Of a stretch of 64,000 nucleotides of DNA, positions 29,626 through 43,494 are shown piece after piece. The position numbers and the translations under genes are program-made. The first letter of the stretch is position 1. Each line of letters begins with the position of its first letter. This DNA is from Aptenodytes patagonicus (taxonomy: Eukaryota; Chordata; Aves; Sphenisciformes; Spheniscidae): positions 10,630,316-10,694,315 of the forward strand of contig NC_134955.1 of assembly GCF_965638725.1 (NCBI RefSeq), written 5' to 3'. The notes under the pieces are model-generated. The model searched no databases and was not told where the DNA came from. It saw nothing but the letters and a program-made list of their open reading frames with translations.

Positions 29626-32600
29626 GGGAAAAAGAAGCCCAAGTACTACGCTGCAGGAGAACAGCAACTAATTGAAGTAGAAGTTACTCATTAATCCAGC
29701 CATAAAGCACTTACCTGCACAAATAAGTTTTCCAAATTTAACAGAGCATGATTCTTTTATACGCCATTACTGAAGCCTTTGCTGTAAAACACTAGCTAAA
29801 ATCCTCCCTAAAACTAGTTTCCTCAGGCAAAATGACAAAATGACTTTACCATTGCATGCTTTCCTAGCAGCACTTACCCAGGCTGATCTACACATCGAAG
29901 TAGAACATACATGAACAGAATGTCAACTGCTATTTGCCCCTACAAGTTCTACAGCTCTTGAAGAGGCAATGCTCTATTTCCTGCACACTTTCTATTTAGC
30001 CAATTTCACAGACCTGAGAAACATAGGAAAAGTTCATCATTTTGTTGGCAGCATCCTCCATGTTGTATGAGACAAAGATAGCTCTCTGCATCAAAGTGTC
30101 ATTTTTTCAAAAGAGCAGTGTTTACATCCCATTTTTGAACATGAACTAGCAAGGACAGGGCTCAGCTTTTTAAAAATATTTCAGTATTGCTGCCATCAGC
30201 AGTGCCAGTTCCGAGTCACTTTGATGGCTAAGCTCCACTTTTAATAGCAATTTAAGTGCAAGTCTCTTAGAAGGCTATTCAAATCCTAAATAAGGAACAC
30301 ACCAGCAGCTAAATTAAAAGATTTCACAAAACAGAAAGCATAAGTGAAATCACCCTGTGAATTCACCACTTAAAACTTTTGTCTCATCAGTTTTAGCAAG
30401 TATTGCCTGGCTTGGAAATGAAAGAACAAAGTGGTAAATACAATTAAAATACTATCTGAACTCTCTGAATACTATGAATTCATATAAAATATATAAGCAC
30501 CAAGACAGACATTAAAGTCATCAAGAGAAGCAACAGATTTACTCTGGATGACAGAAGCCACAAGTTTCATTTGTACCAGAAAGGGCAAGGGATATTTATA
30601 CCAGGGAACAAGACAGGGGAAAACATTGTTTGTTTTCTTGGCTTCCCCTCGCTTTGTAAAAAATAATTCAGTATTTCCACCTTCAATATTCCCCCAAGAA
30701 ACATAATTTTCACATGGGAAACGCATCAAACTTTGAAGACAGAAACATGGGGTAAACAATACATGCATGTTAATAGGAATTTAAGTCTTGAACACCTTCA
30801 TAGTCGTAACCTATTAAAAGTACATTTTTTCAAGATGCCAACAGGTAAATGCAAAATATATCTTCTTTTAAAATAAGTTGCAACAGTAATTAAACAGTTT
30901 CTCTTTTTGTGGTTGTCCATTACTATGGACAAGACTCATGTTTTTTAATTCTGCTCAGGCTCCCAAAGAAAACAGTCTTATACGTGACCCATCAGCCCCA
31001 GTCTATTGAATATGTTCTGTTATTTGGCCAAGGATTTCACAATACCCTCCCAATCCACCATCAGTCAAAATCCTAACAATCATTTATGTATTTATTCAAT
31101 TCTAGGGTTTTGTTTTTCTTTTCCTCTGCCAGTCAGAGGATAACAAAAACCAGCTTTTACTCTGAATATGTAATTTCATAACAAACAACTGAATACAAAA
31201 CCTCTCCTAGAAACTTTGAGTTGCAGTTGTTTTTTCTGTTATAAACATACAGAACTTCTTAAGACTGCAGTTTTCTTACAGGTCCTGTGGAGATCCCCAA
31301 TTCTACAACTTCTGAACCCTGCATCACCAATATCATTCCAGCTCTAATCAAAAACTTTGAAGGCTGCTTTCCTTCATTAATTCCTTTGTATTTTGCAGGG
31401 ACAAAACAAAAACCCCAAACGCCCAAAATCAGTTCCATGTACAGTAAAGCTCTCTGATCACCCACCACAATGGCATCCTTTGGAACGATGCCATCCGACA
31501 GGATGATATAAAAACAAGAATAAACAATCTCTGCAGTCGTAACTGACACTGCAAACTGCATCTGTCTCATTACTGATGAGAAATAGAAACATCCAGCCCA
31601 CTGGCAAACGGAGAAACAGTCAGCGCATGTCAAATTTATGACAGAGAAGCAACACTTACTGTGCAGCTGCCAAAGAGGTCAGAAAGAAAAAGCATAGAAG
31701 GGCACGTTCTGTACAACCTGCTCCTTGTCTGGGATGGCAAAACAGAAGCGCAGGCTTTCTTGTCCCACTATTCTTTGTTCTCCTCTTTTGCTACCTATTT
31801 ATCTTCCTCCTGAAGCTGTTGTTATCTTTATCCTGTGTGCAGGCAGAGGCACTAATGACTTTACCTACTTCCCCCACGGGATAGCTGCTATTGCTCCCAG
31901 AACTCGCAGCTTTGGCAGGCAGCGCCGCCAGCATCATTCCTCAAAGAAAGGCAAAGGTCAAATCTTACGACTTGATCTCCATCCACGCATGTGCTCCGAA
32001 TCTCAATGCAGAGCTGGCTTTGTATCCTGTTAGCATCCTGTACCTTTGTAGTAAGACAAATCAAAGCCATTAAATCACCAAGTGTCCAAAATGCCCATGT
32101 GCTTGGTACGTAGGCCTGATCCATGTTTTAGTAGGTAGAGCCAGTCCCTAGCCCCAAATTAATGCGCTAATCGATGCTAGTCAGTCTGGCCTGTCCCTCC
32201 TTTTGCTGTGCATTTGATTTACAAGCATTTTATTCCCCAAAGTATGCTTGATGCTGTAGAAATATATAAAACTTCTTCTTCCTATGAGATTATTAAAAAA
32301 ATAAACATGCACACATACAGATAAGTTTAAGACCAAAAGAAAGCAAAGAATATAGCTAGAATAGAATAGACTAATATTCATCATCAGAACCTTCCAGAAC
32401 GGTTGCTCTGTTTTTCTGGTTTTTGAGGGGTTTTTAAAGGGGGACGAGGGCTGGAGGGAGGGAACGCAGGCTGCTTTTCAGTGAAGATTAGTGGACAGCT
32501 GCGATGGCCAGACTGCAAGACATAAAAAACCACTTTCTATTCTTGCTAGAAAGGTTGCTTTGTTGCTCCTCCTGTCCAAGAAGGAAGAAAGGTGGAAAAT

Positions 32601-34507
32601 TTATTCAAGTAGTGACAATGCGAAGTTTAAGAGAAGAGGGAACGAGGAGTGAAGGACAGAGGGTGGGGATGGTAAAACAAGCAGCAAATGCTGGTTAGTA
32701 ATTAACCTGTTAGAAGATCAGTAGAAAGGATACATTTAAATTGGAGGGCTTTTTGTTGGGTTTGGTTGTGGGTTGGTTTGGGTTTTTTTTAAATGCAATG
32801 AGCTGTGCTTTCAAGGGTCACTGATCACATCCAAACCGTTTGCAAGGTCACTGCTGGAAAACCTGTTAGCTCAATGACATTAATGGTTTCATACTTAAAA
32901 CAAGATATAATGTCTTAAAAATATCAAACTTCATAAATCTTATCATTCATGTACTACACTTATGAATCCAGTAGTTCTCAACTGAAAGCAGACTTAAATA
33001 GGGTTAAATGTATTTATGTTTTGATAGTTGTTCATGAATTCTGATTTTCCAACAAACTTATTTTTCACCAGTTTTAGCCTTCTGTAATTCCAATGACTTG
33101 ATTCCAATTATGCCAGAGTTTGATGTAACAAGAAAATCAAGTTTAATTCTCAAGATAAGCCCATTATTGCCTACCATTTCCCCAAAATGAAGGAAGACAT
33201 TAAGATGCATATAAGAGACCCTGAAGAGTACCAGCAAAAAACTCACTTCAATTTTAATATGCTTAAAAAAACCCTACCCCCACCCCCCACCCCCACATTG
33301 ACAGGGGTTAACTTTTCATTCACTTTTTTCAGCCAAAGCCTTCATGTTACTTCAAAGATCAATGTATTGAAAAGCTGAGGGAATTACCTTCTTGAAATTC
33401 TTCATTCCTAGAATCAAAACATTAAATAACTCTTCAACTCACAAACACGTTTTCCCCCCTCTCTCTCTCTACAAATATAGTCTCATCTCAGAGCAGAACC
33501 ATGCCCTTCTGCCATCCCACCATGGGTTCTGCCATCCCAATCCCTTCGGCTGGGATTCATGTACTTTTTTAGATCAGTAGAGATCACTGATAAATTCATT
33601 TGACCTCCTGCAAAAGACAAACCACAGAATTTCACCTCCACATTCCCACATGAATCCTAGTTAAGCTAGTTTTATAGTTTAGGATTATAGCTAGGTTTGG
33701 GTAAACATCGCAAAAAAGATCTGCGAACTAAAATTTGGCAGTAATAATGCTCACAATGCTATCACAGTTAATTTTCCAGAAAGATTCATATCCATGATTT
33801 TTCAGTCACTGGGACATTTTTTGGGAAGCAAAATGTTTGCCTGAAAATTAAGCAAATAAATATTTATAAAAAGGTTCATAAAAAGGTCAGAGACAAAAGT
33901 TTTAAGCCAGTACCATTTTGAACCTATTTAATTTCCACCTATTAATAAAAACAGTGCTGACGATTGATTGCTACTATACCAAGGACAAACAGTAACTGTT
34001 GAAAACACGTAAGGCAAATGCTTCACAAGCAATCCAAAAAACTGATGTATGTTCCCACAGTGCTTGTAGGTTTATGATAGCTTTAAACCAACCCAAGTTT
34101 AGGCTGCTACCAAGAAGGCAGTTGTGCCCCATCTCCCATGAAAGTGCTGCCATTCCCCTTGTGCTAGCCTCAGTTCTGGTCAGGCTGTGTGGAGAACTGA
34201 ATACTCTTTTTTACGTAGCTGGATTTGCTTTTATAGCTAGATTGGTTTCTTGATCAAAGCTGTTACTCAAAAATCAAATGCTAGCGCCAATGCGAAGGAG
34301 GAGGAATGAACGTGTGCACTAGACAGGTCAGACCATTCCTTTTGATTGCAGCCTCCACTTAGAATTTAAAGTATCTAAAGCAATCATGAAACTTCAGCCA
34401 GACTGGGTTTTAGCCACGGTATTGTCCTAAAAACAGACCCAGAGTTTTCACTTCTGTTCCAAGCTTTATTACAGCCTCCTCTGTGGTTCTGGTTAGTAAA
34501 CATGCAG

Positions 34508-34542
34508 CTAAATATTGCAGCTAAATGTTCTGCAATATTTAG
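34508..34542. repeat. Inverted repeat, perfect 13-bp arms
   Basis: CTAAATATTGCAG at 34508-34520 pairs with CTGCAATATTTAG at 34530-34542 across a 9-nt loop. The loop begins CTAAAT, a copy of the left arm's start. Confidence 0.95.
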
Positions 34543-37500
34543 GTGTCAACTATCACACTCTGGGGATTATGAAGCCCCTTTTCCTAGAGTGTGAAGATCC
34601 CTGAAAGGGCAAAGTATCTTTATAGACTTTTAGCAGCATAGCAGAAGTTAAAAGATACAGTCACCTAGTAACTCCGTAGTTCAGAGGAAACTGAACCACC
34701 CCTGCACAACTTACGTCCACCCCACATCCTCCTAAGTATTAGTCAGCCTAATATATCAGATTCCTTTGGATGCAGACTACTTTCTGAGACTTTGTGCTTT
34801 TAACATTTCCTCCCCCATTACCACTGTGTTCCCGTTACAGCCCTCCGCATAACTGAAAGGGCCACTGTTCTTGCCCCACAGAGAGACATTTAGTTACGTT
34901 TTATTGCTTCTAATTAACTAAAGTAAGGACTCAGGGGGAGCAGTAAAACAAGAAAGGTTGGCTTTTGATAATGTTTTTACTTCTACTTGCTACATCCTCC
35001 TAAATTCTTCAGTTGACCTGTCAGGGCACAGAACCAAGTGTACAATAGCAAGAATGTTCAAAAGAGTACTCGGTGGAATAAGAACCCACAGAAAACCCCC
35101 AAGACACTGTTTCCCAGAACATTTGGTCTTTAATTCAGGCTTTTGGATATGCATCAAGATCTGTTTGAGTCTCCTGTGCGAAAAAGGAGCGCAACTTTAG
35201 AGGAAAATGCACTAAGCTCTTTTTCATCAGGCAAAGCAAAGCGCAATAGTTGCTATACTAGCCAAAAGTAACCAGTAACCAAGAACTAAAAGAAACAACA
35301 CCTGCCGGCCTTTTCCCACTTTTTACAACAGCTCCATTTTTCCTGCCTTCAGAGCTCACCAATATATAAGATTTGTAGATACAGGCTCAGTTACTTGCAT
35401 CTGTGATGAGTAATGCCATGACATACATTTTCCTTTTGTAGCTAAGTCTTCTCACGGACGGAGAATTTACCTTTCAAAGTAAACAAGACCAAGACCAAAA
35501 CCAAACAAGATGAACAATGTCAACAAATGCAAAAATACTGTAGGCTACGAAAAGCACAATGCGTTAAGATACAGGCCAAAGCTTCCCCTGGATAGAGTCC
35601 AGCCTTATGTCTACAGCATAACTGATTAGTTCGGAAAGGACAAAAGGAGGAAGAGAAAGGGAACAAAATTGTGCTTAGCTCAAGTATTTGGCCTGAATAT
35701 CTCAAAATGCTTTGTAAGGAAAGACCGATACGAATGCTTTTCAGCTAAGGAAAATCTGGCATATGGATTAAGCAAATCAGCGACAGCCAGAAGTTTGCTG
35801 GTCGCTTAGCACCCAAACATATAGCATCCCCTCAGGAATGTTTTGTTGCTAATGAAATACGTAGTCTTTAAGACAGTGGCAGCTCCTCAATGTAAACATA
35901 AATAAAAAATAGAGGAACACTAAAGCATCAATTTCATGTAACTGTACTATTTTATGCTAACATACTAGCAGTTACTGGTTTTGTTCTGCAGGTATCTAGA
36001 CCCTATATTTCGCACCCTCTCACATCCAGAAGAATAAAGCCTGAAATGCAATGAACTTGAGCTCACGAGGCGTTGTACCGCGAAGAAGTTATTATGAGCC
36101 TAAAGGGTGTGAGGTCCTGGCTCTCCTTGCTCAGCTGGCACCATGACGATGTGAGATGTAAGGCACTGAAGAAACAGGCCTTCCATCGCTGCAGCTGTCC
36201 TGCACTGCTTTGTGCACGGACAAGAGTGTCCATCCATCCCTCCTCGATCTCCCTCCCACTGTCGGTGTTGTGTACGTGGAGAAGAGCCCTAAGGATGCCT
36301 CATACAGCTAACTGCTGCAAGACAAGTGCGCCAATTAACAAGCACGTTTTTCTATCATACCACGCTTTGACAAGGACAGTTGAAGTGATGCTAGTGCAAT
36401 CTGGCATGATTTGGCTGAACAAACGCTCATCAAGCAAGCTTTGTCGATCAGGAGACAATTTTTTTTTCCAAGAACATAATTTCTTCTCTCAGCATGACCA
36501 ATAATAAAGAACAGAATGCTTTCCAGTGTAACTAGTTAAGCCACTTCAAAAAATATATACACCTATTAAGATGTATCATTTGTTCCCTCACCATCCTCTT
36601 GACAGGAATCATTCCAATATGTTTATATTGACCATCCTGCAGGAATAAATCTCCAGCTCACCTGTACAAGTATCAGCTCGTGCTTTGCTTACTGCTTCTC
36701 TCACCTTTGGGCCTGATACTACGAAATTGTAACTGGACACGCTGGATGTCAACGTCGAAATGTCCATTCTGATTAAGCATTTCTATGCTGGCTTTAGCAT
36801 TTTATCATGAAACACAACTCCTGATCATAAGAGCTGAACATAAGGAACCACCTTTGGTATAGCCTTTTGATAACGGCGTGTTTTTTTTTTTAATACCTGG
36901 CACTGTAAGTGAGGTATATACTGATAAGTGACAGATGCAACAGTAATATCAGGTAGGAGAAGAGGCCGTACAACCTCTTCCCTGTCACTGGTGTGAAACA
37001 AGTATGAGTGAGACTACAGTCCTATCCTGTCTCCTCTCCCCAACTTTTGCCCCAGATATACATTTGTCAGCAAGCTCTGATTATATACTATCTTCCAACA
37101 AAGTTAAAACATCATAACAGAGCAAGGTATAGAAGGAGAATTTGTCTGCTGCACAGAAGACGTTCATAATTACATCAAATCAACTGCATATCTCTTATGA
37201 AATTGATGCGTAATAGACACATGGTCCAAAATAAATCCAACAAATTACTTGATTTTTGGAGAGCATGGTGAATACATTTTAATGTCCAATTTTAACATGG
37301 GAAAAACATTTACAGTATTACAGAGCATAGTCTTTAAGCACAAAATACATAAATACGCCATCTCAGGCAAACAGCGGTGAGATGAATTCTTGCACGCTTT
37401 TTCAGAAACATACTTAAGATAAAAGTGTATTATGTTAGCATGTCTGTGCTGCCAGTACAGTGTCTGTATGTCACATCACATCAAGAACAGGACATGAAAG

Positions 37501-38433
37501 GACAGCAGTCCAGGTGCCTGCTAAGTTCAGCACTGGAAGTCCAAAACTCTTGGTATCATTGCACAGCCTATTTCACAGATGGCACCACTGCCTTACAAGG
37601 AGACGGAATTGAGTGCAAATGGCAGGCGATCAGAGATGAATGATTTGTCAAACTAGGTTAGAATTCGAGGAGAAGGAAGTCCAAAAGTAATCCATGTATT
37701 TGCTCTCGATCAGTCAACAGGGGCCAGCTTCCACTGTTACAGAAAACTGGCACATAGCCATGATCTGTTTGCTCTTGGGCCAGGCTTGGTCTCCATGGCT
37801 AAGTAACTTACTTTCAGGACCCAGGGGAAAATGCAATCAGCACAGGGAGAATCAGAGAGCAGGTTCACAGCCCTCAGCTACTGGTTTAGACTGAGAGGTC
37901 AAACCAGAAAAGAGGAGAGAACAGCACTAAAGTAGCATGCTCAATAGAGCTATCTATATTGTGCCAGAACTGTGGAAAGGTGGATGTAAAAACCTTCGGG
38001 GGTACTTTCCAGGCTGAAAATAGGTACTGGGGTTTGGGTTTCTTTGTGAAAGATTGCAAGATGCACAGTCCCCACCTTTAAATATGGAAAGGGAGACACA
38101 GAAAAAGAGAGCCAGAGAAGAAGTCTGCAACAAAGTTAAAAACAGAACTTAGTCTTCTGTCTACTGTCTTTTACTACCAGAGTAATGCAAGAGCGTGGAA
38201 AGCACAAGCAAAGTCAGCCCAAGCCCAAAGAGAAAGCAATTTCAGAGAGATGGGGAAAGCTAAGCCAAACAGAATTATTGAGCAATGACGGGATATTTCC
38301 TTTATTTATAATTAAAAAACAGCCAATAGCATAATCAACTGCATTCATATTTATTCTTCTAGCTGCCCCACATTAATATGCATACAGTAATCTTCACCAA
38401 AACTGAAGTAGGAAGTGTTGTGTTCCTTTTTCA

Positions 38434-38456
38434 GCTCTGCCATAAGATGGCAGAGC
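38434..38456. repeat. Inverted repeat, perfect 10-bp arms, 3-nt loop
   Basis: GCTCTGCCAT at 38434-38443 and ATGGCAGAGC at 38447-38456. G+C-rich arms in A+T-rich surroundings. Confidence 0.95.
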
Positions 38457-41400
38457 AACACCATTTCTGTCACGGAGGCAGCTGATCTACAACTGACAGT
38501 TTGATATTGCCTGGTATAGCAAACATGCAGCCATGCAAGTAGCCGTAGAAATAAAAATCAATTGCTCTTCCCTCTGTACTGCAAGCCAAGCCTCATTCAA
38601 ACCCAGTGAGATACCTAAACTCATATCAGAGAGTCTTGTTCTTAATAGACTTTGCAGAAATAAATTTTAAACTGTTTTCACGATTGCAGAGAAAGCTTAA
38701 GGAAAACGAAGAAATCTGCAATGTTATCATAATAAGGAACGTGTGGTAAGTAACAGTGACAAACAGTCAGCACAGATCTTGCTGCATGGTTTTTGTATGG
38801 CTTTTCCAGTTTGGTATCTCATTCTCAATGTTGAGTGTACAAGGGACAGTAATTTGCAAACCCTTTCTGCCCCACAGCAAACCTAAGTAGGATTCATCCT
38901 AGTACAGGTATATGCACTGATACAAAATCATCCGGGTTTAAGCTTTAGCCAGCTTAGACTTCTCAAGTTGAATTAATATGCTTATTTTCTCACTTTCATA
39001 ACTAGCCTCCTGCTTCCAAGCAGCAAAGACTTAGCAAGCAGCTTGTATCAATGCAACCACCTGCAATCTCTTCTGCCACAGGGGACTTACTGCTTCGGTA
39101 TTACCAGCCAGCAATGAAACTACTAGTTCTCTCCTTTAGGGAAAGGTGCAACATGCATTGTGCTACAGTAAATACCACACAGTAGGATGAAAGAGGGGAA
39201 GCAGAAAACTTCTACTGAAACCGAGGGGATTCCCCGTCCCTGCAGTGGTAGATGTAGCTCTAAACACTGAGTAGGAAATAAGAAGTCTTACAAAATATGC
39301 GGTATTTTGAAGGGGCAGACAACTGAATTCTTTGCAAAAGTAACTGTGGCAAGGAGAAGAGGCAAAAAGAGCCAAAGGAAAAAAGCTAAATAATGGAGCT
39401 ACTATAAAAACATTGTTGTACATAAGTAATGTGATCATGCATACTGTGAAGAGACATGGATGTACAGCCATTCCATCACACCTCTGCTTTGGAAGGGATA
39501 AATTTCGACTGTCTCAGCTAGATTTGGCAAAGTTGCCAGAGTTTAAGGGTTTAGGTTACTACTATCACATCTGCAATGACAGGCCAGAGCAAGCTCCAAG
39601 CAGCACATTGCAACAAAATGATCACAGAAGAGTCTTAACAGCTCAAGAAAATTAATTTAAAGGAGTTCCAGGGCCGACGTGTGACTTCAGTAGGCAGAAA
39701 ACTGAACTATGCCACCAGTCAATTCTTCTGCAGCAATACAGTAAAAAATTGGAGGCCTTCAATGAACATCACAGAACGCTACAGAAACCACGTTATGCTC
39801 AAAGACAGGAAGTGGCTTTTGCCTTTCATCAGCAGATGCATGATATTCTGCACAATCGGCACTAGTTGAAGCTGCGAAATTCTTTCCGCTCAGAACAACT
39901 GCAATAGTCCACCTAAGCTAAGCAGGCACAGTTTGATGTCAGCTCTCTTTCTGCAAGACACAGTTATTTCTGCCATAGTGGTACGTGGCACTAGGAGACT
40001 GGTGACATGTGAATTCAACCAATACAGACATAGTGTTAAATTAAAATGAACAAGCTTTATTGTTAAGTTGATGTAAACAGGAGATAGAACTAAACCACCT
40101 ACAAATTCTGTACATGCTTGACTTAAGACTTCATTACCATGGGGGTTGGCAACATATTTGCAAGCAGCACTGTGCTGATCATGCAAGATCTCTGGCCAGT
40201 TCAAAAAAAAAAAAACCAAACTAGACAGCAAATACTAACTCCCTCCAGATAAACAGCTGAAACACACTGAATGGCAGTGTTTCTTTCACAACTTTGTGCA
40301 CAGTGCAACCCTTTTTATGTAGGAAAGTGCCATGTCAAGCCCTCAGAACACTGCAGTTCACAAATACTGCAGAATACTGTAGTTTTGTGCCACTCTGTGC
40401 TAGTTTATATTGTATTGGTACACATCACTTGCTGTGCTGTTCCTTGCCTAATACAATATGCATGGGGTTGCATCACTAATTCATGATTTAGGAACTCTCT
40501 ACCTTCTCTAGAGCAGAGGTCAGGGGTAAACTGTAGTTTTTGATATCTTTTAATGCAAAAAAAGCCCCGACATACAGAGCTTGAGTGGTACATGTGTGTA
40601 TGGACAGATGGATGAAAGGAAATGGGGTAGGACAGATAAATTTGCAACCCAAGTACAGCAAACTTCAGTGAGGCACATCTTAACCTCCAAAGTAACCTAC
40701 AAAAAAAAAAATCTTCCAGAGGCTGAAGTCATGAGTGGTGTTGAGAACAGGAGACAACAGGGCTGTGGACTAACATTACAAGCCAGCCAATGGAAGCACT
40801 GCCATTGACATTCAAGAAGATCTTACCAACAGGCAACTCCTTCAGTTTAGCAGCTTCTACATCTTTTCATCTTGGTGGAGAAAAGCACGCAACAGAGCTA
40901 TTTTCTTTCTGCACTGTATATCTACCTGTAATGTTAGAGGTATGGGCCTAGTATAGTCTTTGGAATCCTGAACTGTTCCCAGATAGCAAAAAAGCAAACC
41001 AAAAGGTTTCTGCAGCTTCAGACCCTCTCTCAACTTGTAGGAAGGATGCCAGATTTAGGACTATGAGGAGTTAATAATTCAAGTAGTCTCCAATATTTTA
41101 ATTGTTACAGGTAGGAAAGAATCATGTAAGAAACTAGTAGTTACTTAATAGGCGTGTTCAGTGCGAGTCATTTTCAAACACCAGATAAATTAGAGAGTTT
41201 AACACTGCAGTGCCACAAAGCCTAACCTATGGACCTGGATTCAACACACTGAGCACAAGAAGCTTCTGGTTACAAGCCGATTTTCTGTGCTTTCACAGCC
41301 TTTATCACTTGTGAGCCGTGTTTAACAAAGTTTCTCCCAATTCCTAGAATAAGTTAAAAATAAAGTTGATATGCATAAAGCAACTGTCTAGACTTCATAA

Positions 41401-41871
41401 ATGTAGAAGGACCTTGACACTAGAACTTGGGCACACTCTGGCTTAAAACTTAAAATTGAGATTTTATTAAGTTGCCCTCGTTCATTCCTTACTGAAATAC
41501 CTGGTTTGCTGTACAAAATCTATTATTGATACAATAAACAAACCAGAATTTCATCTCTCAATTAATATTGCATGAGTGGCCACTGCAAAGGTCAAAATAG
41601 TACAATGGCTAAATTAACTTAAAAACAGAAGAAAAAACCAAAATCAATTCAGAACCTCTGTAATGCCACTCTTCTGTTCCACATTTTACACACACGTTTC
41701 TGACCATTTGGACACTCAAACTTCAGTATCTAAAACTCCGAGTTCAGCTGAGACTACTAATCTTGACTTCTTGGCAGAACAGTTGAGCCCAGAGGAAGCT
41801 CCATGTTGCCACAGCTGGACTGCTATTGGCACCCAAACTTCCCAGCAAGCACTGCAGTCTACACTAGTGTA

Positions 41872-41894
41872 AAGCTCTCTAAAACAGAGAGCTT
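41872..41894. repeat. Inverted repeat, 9-bp arms
   Basis: AAGCTCTCT and AGAGAGCTT separated by 5 nt. A separate 10-bp palindrome ACACTAGTGT lies just before it at 41861-41870. Confidence 0.9.
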
Positions 41895-43476
41895 ATGATT
41901 CTTGAAGTAGAAAAATGCTGCTTTTAAAATTAAAGTTTGCTGGGTGTCAAATCATCTGCTGCAGCGTAGCTTTAATTGGCCTACCTCAGACAGCATCTGA
42001 GCTGGGTTGTTTGCCTGTTTGTCTTTTTTCCCCTCTCAGGAAAATTCTCTTTAAGCAGAACAATCCTCTTCCCCAATAAAAAGTGTGCGTGCATGTGCAA
42101 GAATCCTTGGGAAGAGTTTTTTTTGCCATGCAAAGTATCCTTGATGCAGTACGTGTTTCAAACCCCCCAGAAGACCCACTTTGCTCTTTCAGTTTGCGAT
42201 CTTGCAGTTGAGCTCAATGGCAGCAAAATCAGGCCTGGCCTGTTTGCCAAGTTCCACCCTGAAGGGCTTCAGGCTGCAGACCTAGAGTTTACCATGGAAA
42301 CACCGACAGTCTCCTAACAACAGGGGCCCTGAGCGACTTCGCAGGCATGTGAGCAACTTGGAGCTGGTCATCAGAATTTCCTATCTCTGCACACAGAGCA
42401 TTCAGAGCAGCGCCAACAGTGACAGTGTGCAGTATTGCTATGTAACAAGAGAGAAACAGGCATGCAAAACAAAAGATATCTATCTCAAGGCATCTAACTG
42501 GAATTCTATTACGCAAGTGAAGTTAGACAACAGGCTAATAGCAGCCCCTGCAGCAGTAACGCTGTATTTGTCAGAAGGCACAATTAAGTTTTCAAAACAG
42601 AGCACACAATAATTGCCATCAACATGCACTCTATCTGTTTATCACTGCTTACCTAACAGTCTGCGTGCAACAACAGTCCATTGTATGATCCCTGATTTAA
42701 GACCTCCTCTTTTGGCTTGCTCTCTCTATTCGAATGAATTGTCAGTCCATAAACTCACTGAAGCGACAGCATCTGCAATATCGTTCTTAATGGTGCATCA
42801 GCACTTTAACTCAACCACTGCTTAGCTGTGCATTCAAGTTTGCTCTAGAAATTAACTCTAGAATACAGCTCCTACAGAGCTGCAGAAAAAAGTAAGCTTA
42901 AAACAATTTTTTCCCCCCTCAAATGTGTGCAGTTACAAGCTCCCAGGTTGTCATTAACTGGCAGGGGGAAAGTGCCTTTCATGGAATGCAACTGAACCCG
43001 CTCCTCTTCTCTCACCCTTCCATTTATTGCTACCTGCTCAAGCATGTGCAGAGAGTATTTTTAAGACTGACACCGTCTCTGCAAGTTCATTTACCAGTCA
43101 TCAAGCTATAAACCATCAGTAAACACAAACTAGAGCCTACATATCTTAAAGCAGTCAAAATAGTTCTTATGACAGTTTTTAATTTTTCAGTCTCTTTATT
43201 AATCCTTTCTATTCAAAACTCAGTTGTTCTAGAGCAGAACGTATCAACAATACATGCACCAGCTTCTCTATGTGCAGTAACTAATGTAACAAAAATAGAA
43301 CTATAAGGCTCCAAACTGCATACTGCTTTTAATATACCTATAATGATGAAATGGAGATAAACCTTTTAGTCCTGTAAAACTGAAAAATCCTCTTGTACAC
43401 CTTGCACTGCAAGCATTTAAGCTTTTGCTACAAAGATTGACATTGAAAAGCCATTCATACATTTGTGTACATGTAT

Positions 43477-43494
43477 GTGTGTGTATACACACAC
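43477..43494. repeat. 18-bp alternating GT/AC palindrome
   Basis: A (GT)n run meets an (AC)n run at a central GTATAC, giving a perfect palindrome of alternating purine and pyrimidine. Likely microsatellite-derived; such tracts can form Z-DNA or cruciforms. Confidence 0.85.

Noticed and set aside
31259..31633. 124-codon minus-strand open frame with hydrophobic stretches
   Set aside because: Considered as a small membrane protein or retroelement fragment, but no motif supports either. A conservation test would decide.
36073..36504. 143-codon plus-strand open frame in the gene-poor region
   Set aside because: No recognisable domain, signal peptide or transposon protein, Cys/Trp/Ser-rich mixed composition typical of non-coding translation, and no splice context. 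Length is within chance for 64 kb.
38028..38044. GGGTTTGGGTTT-like run considered as telomere-like repeat
   Set aside because: Too short and not TTAGGG. Similar G/T-rich bits at about 32750-32790 are also simple sequence.
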